From an uncultured Prevotellaceae bacterium (lineage in GTDB: Bacteria > Bacteroidota > Bacteroidia > Bacteroidales > Bacteroidaceae), in assembly GCA_946185485.1 (NCBI GenBank), contig CAMHJQ010000031.1, forward strand, positions 1 to 36,245: DNA of 36,245 nucleotides, given 5' to 3'. The notes under the pieces are model-generated. The model saw nothing but the letters and a program-made list of their open reading frames with translations, searched no databases and was not told the DNA's origin. Below, in pieces: positions 21,487-27,731 of the stretch. Within the stretch, counting starts at the first letter, position 1. Each line of letters starts with the position of its first letter. The position numbers and the translations under genes were made by a program.

Positions 21487-23721
21487 TTAGATGCGTTCTA
21501 TTTGTTTGATTCCCTTGACGGTGCGGAGTTTTTTGAGCAGGGCTTCGAGGCGGGTGTTGTCATCGATCATGATGGAGAGGTTGCCGCTGAAGAGTCCGTC
21601 GTGGGAGTCGATGTTGATGGAGCGGAGGATGAGTTTCTCGTCCTTTGAGATGATGCTGGTGAGGTTGTTGACGATTCCGATGTCGTCGTTTCCGACGACG
21701 CGGAGGGTGATGGCATATTGCGATGCCCCCTTGCCGCTCCATTTGGCTTTGACGATGCGATATCCGAATCGCTTTCGCAGCTCTGGCGCGTTGGGACAGT
21801 CCATGCGATGAATCTTGATGCCTCCGTTGATGGTGACGAAACCGAAGACGTCGTCGCCATAGATGGGCTGGCAGCACCGTGCGAGCTGGTAGTCGATGCC
21901 TTTGAGGTTACGGTCTATGACCAGCACGTCGTCCTGTATGGCGTTGCCCGGCAGCCGGCTCTCATCGAGTACGAAGTTGGCCGCACTCTCTGCCACGTTG
22001 TTGCCCGTGACGGGCTGGTCACCCTGTTGTAGTTCTGCATATCTGTCGAGCACGTATCCTGCATCCAGTTCTCCTGATGCTATCTGTCGGTAGAAGTCGC
22101 TGACCTCCTTGAATCCGAGCTTTCTGATGAGCGTCTGCATCAAGCTTTCGTCCATCTCTATCTTGCGGTTTTTGAACTTGCGCTCCAGGGTCTCTTTGGC
22201 GAACAGCCCCTCCTTGACCTGCGTTTCCTTCAGTGCCAGTCGTATTTTCGACTTGGCCCGTGACGTCTTGACGATGTTCAGCCAGTCCTGTTTTGGCTTC
22301 TGGTTGGCTGCGGTCAGTATTTCGACCTGGTCTCCGCTTTGCAGCTGCTGTCGTAGTGGTACGACATGTCCGTTGATGCGTCCTCCTGTGCACTGGTTAC
22401 CAATTTTGGAATGTATATGGTATGCGAAGTCGAGCACGGTTGCCCCCTTTGGGAATTTGAAGAGGTCACCCTTTGGTGTGAATACAAACACCTCGTCCTC
22501 GTAGAGGTCCATCTTGAACTGGTCCATGGCGTCGAGTCCGTCGCTTGTTTCGAGCATTGTTCTGATGTTTGTGAGCCACTCGTCCATGCCGGCATCCCCC
22601 TTGACCCCCTTGTATCGCCAGTGAGCGGCCACTCCCCGCTCAGCCACCTCGTCCATTCGTTCTGTACGAATCTGCACCTCGACCCATTTCTTTTCCGGTC
22701 CCAACACCGTGATGTGTAGCGACTCATATCCGTTGGACTTAGGTACGCTGATCCAGTCTCTCAGCCGTTTTGGGTTCGGTTGGTACATGGCCGTGATGAT
22801 GGCAAAAGTCTGCCAGCACTGTACCACCTCGCGATGGTGCATTTCCCTGTCTTCCACCTGGTCGCCGTCGACCTCTAATATGACCCGTATGGCAAACAAG
22901 TCGTATACCCCCTCGAAGGGACACTTCTGCTTTTTCATTTTCTGCCAGATGGAGTGTATGGACTTGGTTCTTCCCTTGATATGGAATTTGAGTCCCGAGT
23001 CCTTGAGGCGTTCCTCGATAGGTTTGATGAACTGTTGGATATATGCGTCTCGGCTTTTCTTGGTTTCGCTGAGTTTGTCCTTGATGTGGTAGTATGCATC
23101 GTGCTCCATGTACTTGAGTGAGAGGTCCTCCAGTTCCGACTTGAGCTTGTATAGTCCGAGCTTGTGTGCGAGCGGTGCATAGAGGTATGCCGCTTCCTCG
23201 CTGACCTGCCGTTTTGCCTCCAGCTGCTGTGTGTCTCGAATCTGCCGCATGAGGTTGACCCGGTCTGCTATCATGATCAGGATGACGCGCATGTCCTCTG
23301 CGAATGATAGCAGCAGGTTTCGGAAGTTTTCCGACTCGACGACCGGGTTTTTCTTGTATAGCTGCTGTATTCGTCCCAACCCCCGTAGTATACGCGCCAC
23401 TGACTCTCCGAAGTCGCTTTGTACGTCGTCTATGGTAAGATAGCCTTCCTCTACGCTTGGCCTGAGGAGTATGGCTATGACTGCATCTCGTCGCAGTCCT
23501 ATCTCCTGTACGACGAGTTGTGCTGTCTGTAGTCCCATGATTAAGGGGTTCAGTCCGAAGATGTTTCTTGTGAGCCGGTGTTGCTCTATGATGTTTGCGA
23601 GGTGGTGTCTCAGCCGTGCCACATCATTCTGTGTGAATGATGTTTCTATTAGTTGGCAGACGTTGTGATATAGTTCCAGCGCCTGTTTTTTTTCTTGTGT
23701 GTTAAAATTAGAAGTCTCCAT
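21487..23721 (-). CDS. rel: Rel/SpoT-family (p)ppGpp synthetase with degenerate hydrolase domain
   Basis: A 744-residue stringent-response protein. Residues about 40-180 form the HD-type hydrolase fold, but the HDxxED motif is replaced (AILLRPSVEEG), so hydrolysis is probably lost. The synthetase domain (about 230-345) has GRTKSIHSIWQKMKKQ, GVYDLFAIRVI, SNGYESLHITVLGP and VEVQIRTERMDEVAE, all intact. A TGS domain (about 395-455, VFVFTPKGDLFKFPKGAT), a conserved-cysteine region (ARCCQPIYGDDVFGF) and a C-terminal ACT domain follow. It should make (p)ppGpp at the ribosome. The ATG at 23721 is chosen since the upstream in-frame TTG lies in the promoter box. Confidence 0.92.
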   Translation of the reverse strand: METSNFNTQEKKQALELYHNVCQLIETSFTQNDVARLRHHLANIIEQHRLTRNIFGLNPLIMGLQTAQLVVQEIGLRRDAVIAILLRPSVEEGYLTIDDVQSDFGESVARILRGLGRIQQLYKKNPVVESENFRNLLLSFAEDMRVILIMIADRVNLMRQIRDTQQLEAKRQVSEEAAYLYAPLAHKLGLYKLKSELEDLSLKYMEHDAYYHIKDKLSETKKSRDAYIQQFIKPIEERLKDSGLKFHIKGRTKSIHSIWQKMKKQKCPFEGVYDLFAIRVILEVDGDQVEDREMHHREVVQCWQTFAIITAMYQPNPKRLRDWISVPKSNGYESLHITVLGPEKKWVEVQIRTERMDEVAERGVAAHWRYKGVKGDAGMDEWLTNIRTMLETSDGLDAMDQFKMDLYEDEVFVFTPKGDLFKFPKGATVLDFAYHIHSKIGNQCTGGRINGHVVPLRQQLQSGDQVEILTAANQKPKQDWLNIVKTSRAKSKIRLALKETQVKEGLFAKETLERKFKNRKIEMDESLMQTLIRKLGFKEVSDFYRQIASGELDAGYVLDRYAELQQGDQPVTGNNVAESAANFVLDESRLPGNAIQDDVLVIDRNLKGIDYQLARCCQPIYGDDVFGFVTINGGIKIHRMDCPNAPELRKRFGYRIVKAKWSGKGASQYAITLRVVGNDDIGIVNNLTSIISKDEKLILRSINIDSHDGLFSGNLSIMIDDNTRLEALLKKLRTVKGIKQIERI

Positions 23722-23730
23722 ATTCGGTGG

Positions 23731-23738
23731 CAAAATTA
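23731..23738 (-). promoter_or_regulatory. Promoter box of rel, very short leader
   Basis: TAATTTTG on the minus strand matches TAnnTTTG and ends nine bases before the rel ATG, with CCACCGAAT between. The transcript would be nearly leaderless. Confidence 0.6.
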
Positions 23739-23845
23739 CTAAAAAGTGTGTTAAGAGCCAAATATATTTGCTTTTTTCCGCGTGTGAATTGCGTTTGTGT
23801 GGTGTAAGTTATGGAAAATAATTTGCTGGATATGTAGTTTTTATG

Positions 23846-23853
23846 TATCTTTG
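23846..23853 (+). promoter_or_regulatory. Promoter box of the FNT-like gene, five bases before the ATG
   Basis: TATCTTTG matches TAnnTTTG exactly and is followed by CACCC and then the ATG at 23859. With a start site a few bases after the box, the message would begin at or next to the start codon. Confidence 0.65.
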
Positions 23854-23858
23854 CACCC

Positions 23859-24455
23859 ATGAAACAGGAGTTTTTTATTTTTCGTTCCGGTATTGTTGCC
23901 GGTCTTTGTATCAGTATTGGTTGTGTTGTGAACCTTCGTGTTGGCGGTGTTGCTGGTGCTGTTTTATTTGCTTTTGGTCTGCTAGCCGTTGTTCACTACA
24001 GGCTTAAGCTTTATACTGGTACTGCAGGTTTTATCCGTGCGTATGGTGACTGGCGTATGCTGTTTATTGTTCTTTTGGGTAACATTGTGGGTTGTGGTCT
24101 GACGTCTGTTGCCTGCACTTATGCTCTGCCCGATATTGTTCCGCCCGACGTTTTGATTGTTGAGTCCCGTCTGTGTAAAGGCAGTTTTGGGTGTTTTCTG
24201 CTTGCGATAGGTTGTGGTTTCATCATGACGACCGCCGTTGAGTTTGGGCGTGAGGGTCGGTATCTTCCGTTGCTGTTTGGTGTTCCCGTCTTCATTCTGT
24301 GCGGTTTTACGCACTCTGTCGCCGATGCCTTTTATTTTTTGTCGGTTCCCGAGTTGTATAGTTTTGATTTGTTGCTGTTGTATTTTTGTGAGGTTGTAGG
24401 TAACTTTGTTGGTTGTAACCTTTACCGCTGGTTGTTATGTCCTGATGCCCAATAG
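23859..24455 (+). CDS. Small FNT-like (formate/nitrite transporter family) membrane protein
   Basis: A 198-residue integral membrane protein with about six hydrophobic segments (near 8-25, 29-46, 66-90, 108-125, 136-155, 170-190). GIVAGLCISIG, GLLAVVHYRLKLYTGTAGF and CGFTHSVADAFYF correspond to the helix-1, ELFTGN and GFEHSVANM signatures of formate/nitrite channels, with His at 152 in the place of the central pore His. It is short for the family (usually about 270) and carries 11 cysteines. Codon use (GTT, GGT, TTT, TGT) differs from its neighbours. It stands upstream of the Memo-AMMECR1 gene with 45 bases between, so a functional link to that system is possible but unproven. Confidence 0.7.
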   Translation: MKQEFFIFRSGIVAGLCISIGCVVNLRVGGVAGAVLFAFGLLAVVHYRLKLYTGTAGFIRAYGDWRMLFIVLLGNIVGCGLTSVACTYALPDIVPPDVLIVESRLCKGSFGCFLLAIGCGFIMTTAVEFGREGRYLPLLFGVPVFILCGFTHSVADAFYFLSVPELYSFDLLLLYFCEVVGNFVGCNLYRWLLCPDAQ

Positions 24456-24466
24456 AATTATTTTTT

Positions 24467-24474
24467 GGGGGGGG
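24467..24474 (+). repeat. Eight-G homopolymer in the FNT-like / Memo spacer
   Basis: A run of six T followed by eight G lies between the FNT-like stop and the start of the Memo-AMMECR1 gene. Such tracts slip easily; here it would alter spacer length rather than a reading frame. Confidence 0.6.
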
Positions 24475-24500
24475 CGATAGTGTTCGGTAATTTATTAAAG

Positions 24501-25925
24501 ATGATGAATACATTTAACGGAAATGTGGCGAAGGAGCCGATGGTAAGACCTGCGACCCAGGCGAACCGCTTCTATACGGGTGATGCCAGGGAGCTGGGCG
24601 AGGAAGTTGATAGCTTCTTGGCGCTGCATGCTAAGGATAGGCAATATGCGGACTTGGCAGCGTTGATAGTACCTCATGCGGGATACTATTTCTCTGGCAA
24701 TGTGGCTGCAGCAGCGTATCAGACGATCCCCGACGATGTGCAGTACAAGAGGGTATTCCTATTGGGGCCAAGCCATCATGAGTGGCTTGATGGGGCTTCG
24801 GTGAATACGGAGTACAACTATTACAGTACGCCGTTGGGTCATGTGAAGGTGGATGTCGAAACAGCCCAGAAGCTGATAGAGACGGACCATGTGTTTTCTT
24901 ATCAACCCAAGGCACACGACAGAGAGCATTGTCTGGAGGTACAGTTGCCGTTCCTACAGAGACGTCTAAAAGAAGTTCCGCCGATTGTACCGATTATCAT
25001 ATCGACAAACGATTTCCGCAAGTTGCAGCGGATAGCGAATATGTTGAAACCATATCTGACGGAGGATAATCTGTTTGTTATCAGTAGCGACTTCTCGCAC
25101 TATCCGACGTATGAGGATGCCTGCGAGGTGGACGCCCGGACAGGCAAGGCTGTAGAGAGTGGCGACGTAGCGCGGTTTATTGCCGTTCTGGAGGAAAACG
25201 CCAGAAGTGGTGTGAGGAATCTGGCTACGAGTGCTTGTGGCGAGTTGGCCATTGGTACGCTGCTGCTGATGATGCAGGATGGCGGCTACGACGTGAAGCA
25301 TCTGCTATATCAGAACTCAGGGGACATCGATCATCACGACCATAGCAGGGTGGTGGGGTATCATGCGTTTGCGGTACTTAGGAAATCAGAATTCGCACTG
25401 AATGAGGAGGAGAAGCAGATGCTGAAGGAGATTGCGCTGACGAGCATCAGGGACTCATTGGACGGGAAACGAATAGCGGAGCAAACGTCGCTGTCCGCAA
25501 CGCTGAATCGGAAGTGCGGTGCATTCGTGTCGCTGCACAAGCAAGGTCGCCTGCGAGGATGCATTGGCCACTTTGGCGAAGACGTGCCATTGCACGAAAT
25601 AGTGGCAGAGATGTCTCGTTTCGCCGCCTTTGAGGACCCTCGGTTCATGCCTGTGACCAGGGACGAGCTGGATGATATTGATATCGAGATTTCTGTACTT
25701 ACACCAATGCGACGTATCGAGAGCCTGGACGAGTTTGAGTTGCATCGTCACGGCATCTATATCCGTAAGGGGTTCCGTAGTGGTACGTTCCTGCCTCAGG
25801 TTGCCGACGAGGTAAACTGGACGAAAGAGGAGTTCGTCAGCCATTGCGCCCGTGACAAGGCAGGCATCGGATGGGATGGCTGGAAGAGTGCGGAGCTGTA
25901 TGTTTACGAGGCCATTGTGTTCTAA
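24501..25925 (+). CDS. Memo-AMMECR1 fusion protein (AmmeMemoRadiSam system B+A)
   Basis: A 474-residue two-domain protein. The Memo-like domain (about 15-295) has VPHAGYYFSG with H59, GPSHHEW with H92/H93, REHCLEVQLPF, SSDFSHY and SACGELA with C246, the residues of the extradiol-dioxygenase-like metal site. The AMMECR1-like domain (about 300-474) has the signature LRGCIG at 351-356. In other organisms these are separate proteins A and B of the AmmeMemoRadiSam system, whose chemistry is unknown to me. The radical SAM partner follows 27 bases later. The start is ATG at 24501 or 24504; an upstream in-frame TTG lies in the poly-G tract and is not used. Confidence 0.9.
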   Translation: MMNTFNGNVAKEPMVRPATQANRFYTGDARELGEEVDSFLALHAKDRQYADLAALIVPHAGYYFSGNVAAAAYQTIPDDVQYKRVFLLGPSHHEWLDGASVNTEYNYYSTPLGHVKVDVETAQKLIETDHVFSYQPKAHDREHCLEVQLPFLQRRLKEVPPIVPIIISTNDFRKLQRIANMLKPYLTEDNLFVISSDFSHYPTYEDACEVDARTGKAVESGDVARFIAVLEENARSGVRNLATSACGELAIGTLLLMMQDGGYDVKHLLYQNSGDIDHHDHSRVVGYHAFAVLRKSEFALNEEEKQMLKEIALTSIRDSLDGKRIAEQTSLSATLNRKCGAFVSLHKQGRLRGCIGHFGEDVPLHEIVAEMSRFAAFEDPRFMPVTRDELDDIDIEISVLTPMRRIESLDEFELHRHGIYIRKGFRSGTFLPQVADEVNWTKEEFVSHCARDKAGIGWDGWKSAELYVYEAIVF

Positions 25926-25952
25926 TAATTCATGTAATTTGTGCTTAAGGCA

Positions 25953-26816
25953 ATGGAGTGTAGGTATTATCAGCGGTTAGGTGAGGGAAGGGTAGTGTGT
26001 CAACTCTGTCCGCATCATTGCCATATTGCCAACGGTAAGACGGGTATCTGCCGGAGTCGAAGGAATGTGGATGGCATGCTTGTCAGCGAGGTATACGGCA
26101 GACCTTGTTCGTTGGCCATAGACCCCATTGAGAAGAAGCCGCTCTACCACTTCCATCCCGGCACCACGTGCCTGTCGATATCCTGTACGGGCTGTAATTT
26201 CCGCTGCTTGAACTGTCAGAATCATGAGATTTCGCAGGTGTCGCCATCGGAAGTAGTTCATTATAATCTTTCCCCATCACAGCTAGTAGAACTATGCTTG
26301 GAGCACCACTGCCCAGGTATCGCCTACACCTATACGGAGCCGTTGACGTATTTGGAGTATATTGTGGACACGGCTCGTTTGGCTCACGCAAAAGGTCTCT
26401 GGAATATCCTCGTGACAGCAGGCTATGTGTGTCAAGATCCATTGTCAGACCTGCTACCGTATCTTGATGCTGCCAACATCGACCTAAAGTCGTTTAGTGA
26501 TGATATCTATTATAAAGTCAGCGGTGGCCACTTACAACCAGTCCTCGACACTATCCTGTCCATGCAGAAAGCAGGCGTATGGATTGAACTGACGAACCTC
26601 GTCATCCCTGACGTGAATGATGACATGACGATGATTCGCCAGATGTGCCGTTGGATAACCGACAATGGTCTTGCCGACAATCCCCTGCACTTCAGCCGTT
26701 TTTTCCCAAGATATAAGATGGTGGACATTCCTTCTACTCCCATTCAAACTTTAAAGGAGGCCAAGCAAATAGCTGAGGAAGAAGGCATCAAGCATGTATA
26801 TTTAGGAAATGTATAA
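25953..26816 (+). CDS. AmmeMemoRadiSam-system radical SAM enzyme
   Basis: A 287-residue radical SAM protein of the pyruvate-formate-lyase-activase-like group. The 4Fe-4S cluster motif CxxxCxxC is C81, C85, C88 within SCTGCNFRCLNCQN. An N-terminal cysteine set (C16, C19, C23, C33, in CQLCPHHCHIANGKTGIC) suggests a second metal site, as in the family. GIAYTYTEPLTYLEYI, ILVTAGYV and DAANIDLKSF are further family signatures. The start is ATG 25953; an in-frame GTG at 25941 would add four residues. It converges on the zinc-ribbon gene with an 18-base gap. Substrate unknown. Confidence 0.92.
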   Translation: MECRYYQRLGEGRVVCQLCPHHCHIANGKTGICRSRRNVDGMLVSEVYGRPCSLAIDPIEKKPLYHFHPGTTCLSISCTGCNFRCLNCQNHEISQVSPSEVVHYNLSPSQLVELCLEHHCPGIAYTYTEPLTYLEYIVDTARLAHAKGLWNILVTAGYVCQDPLSDLLPYLDAANIDLKSFSDDIYYKVSGGHLQPVLDTILSMQKAGVWIELTNLVIPDVNDDMTMIRQMCRWITDNGLADNPLHFSRFFPRYKMVDIPSTPIQTLKEAKQIAEEEGIKHVYLGNV

Positions 26817-26834
26817 TCCGAGTTAGTGATTTGC

Positions 26835-27128
26835 TTAAGTCCAAAACTCCTTTTCACCTGTATCTTCCATTTCACCCTGACACTTGGGACAGGTCTTACC
26901 GTCCCATAGGCGGATGTTGTCGCTGCCGCATTGCAGGCATAGTCGGCCAACCTCGCTTCTATAAGAAGGGGCCACATCAGCAATGATACCACCCACCACA
27001 ATGTTCTGGACGGTCTTGCAGTCAGGGCATAACATGGAGGTAATCTGTTGACGGAACAGCCCACGTCCTTCGTACACATCTGCCTCATAACCACAGACTT
27101 TACAGCGATATTTTCGTTTCCATGCCAT
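26835..27128 (-). CDS. Double zinc-ribbon protein
   Basis: A 97-residue protein with four CxxC knuckles, CKVC, CPDC, CLQC and CPKC, which would form two zinc ribbons. The N-terminus is basic (MAWKRKYRC) and the middle segment VVGGIIADVAPSY is hydrophobic but too short and too polar for a clear membrane helix. No enzyme motif is visible. It is divergent from clpS and convergent with the radical SAM gene. The function is unknown; such ribbons bind nucleic acid or act as metal-binding adaptors. Confidence 0.75.
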   Translation of the reverse strand: MAWKRKYRCKVCGYEADVYEGRGLFRQQITSMLCPDCKTVQNIVVGGIIADVAPSYRSEVGRLCLQCGSDNIRLWDGKTCPKCQGEMEDTGEKEFWT

Positions 27129-27157
27129 TTTATATCATCATTCATTTGTTACAAATG

Positions 27158-27165
27158 CAAAGATA
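27158..27165 (-). promoter_or_regulatory. Promoter box of the zinc-ribbon gene
   Basis: TATCTTTG on the minus strand, 29 bases before the ATG at 27128, matches TAnnTTTG. Confidence 0.65.
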
Positions 27166-27182
27166 AATATAATTACGGAATT

Positions 27183-27298
27183 AACGATTAATTTGTTTTA
27201 AGAATTAACAATCGTTGATTCAATTCTGCCAATCATACGCCTAATACCTAAAATCATTTAAAACTATCGATGAAGAGAGTGATAATTTCAGAATTATC
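27183..27298. promoter_or_regulatory. Two candidate operators in the divergent clpS/zinc-ribbon region
   Basis: Two inverted repeats stand between the divergent promoters: AACGATTAATT at 27183-27193 against AATTAACAATCGTT at 27203-27216 (three-base bulge), and GATAATT at 27281-27287 against AATTATC at 27292-27298, which falls just upstream of the clpS box. Either could bind a regulator. AT-rich palindromes arise by chance, so confidence is low. Confidence 0.35.
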
Positions 27299-27300
27299 GC

Positions 27301-27308
27301 TAAATTTG
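27301..27308 (+). promoter_or_regulatory. Promoter box of clpS-clpA-aat
   Basis: TAAATTTG matches TAnnTTTG and lies 28 bases before the clpS ATG at 27337. It is the only strong box before the three co-directional genes. Confidence 0.7.
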
Positions 27309-27336
27309 CACCAAGAATTAGCAGTAGTTGTTAGGT

Positions 27337-27642
27337 ATGGCAAAGAAACAGTCACAACTTAGAGAGCGTCAAAAGACAGATATCCGCGAGCCGAGACGAT
27401 ATAAGGTTATTATCTACAATGATGACTTCACGACGATGGAGTTTGTGGTAATGATACTGGTACAGGTATTCTTGAAGAGCGAGGCGGAAGCAAAGACACT
27501 GATGCTGCAAGTACACCACTCGGACAAGGCCGTGGTGGGCATCTACAGCTACGACATTGCTGTGTCGAAGGCCCGCAAAGCAACCAACATGGCGCGAGAA
27601 CAAGGTTATCCACTGCGATTAACTGTTGAAGGTTGCGATTAA
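27337..27642 (+). CDS. clpS: ClpS, N-degron adaptor of the Clp protease
   Basis: A 101-residue adaptor that delivers proteins with N-terminal Leu, Phe, Tyr or Trp to ClpA. RYKVIIYNDDFTTMEFVV contains the conserved NDD of the binding pocket, and the region from VHHSDKAVVG to SKARKATNMA is the rest of the ClpS core. The flexible basic N-terminal extension (1-22) is the usual ClpA-engaging segment. Start MAKKQS at 27337 follows the promoter with a 28-base leader. Next come clpA and aat, which complete the pathway. Confidence 0.95.
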   Translation: MAKKQSQLRERQKTDIREPRRYKVIIYNDDFTTMEFVVMILVQVFLKSEAEAKTLMLQVHHSDKAVVGIYSYDIAVSKARKATNMAREQGYPLRLTVEGCD

Positions 27643-27647
27643 AAGAG

Positions 27648-27676
27648 AGAAAAGTCAAGCTTGCTTGGACTTTTCT
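27648..27676 (+). other. Stable hairpin between clpS and clpA
   Basis: AGAAAAGTCAAGC at 27648-27660 pairs with GCTTGGACTTTTCT at 27663-27676 (one bulged C) around a two-base loop. It starts five bases after the clpS stop, and no T-run follows, so it is more likely an mRNA stability or processing element, or a leaky attenuator, than a full terminator. Confidence 0.6.
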
Positions 27677-27731
27677 GAGTGTGAGCAAGCTCGATATGAA
27701 ACATCAACCAGAGAATGAAGAATAGAACGCT

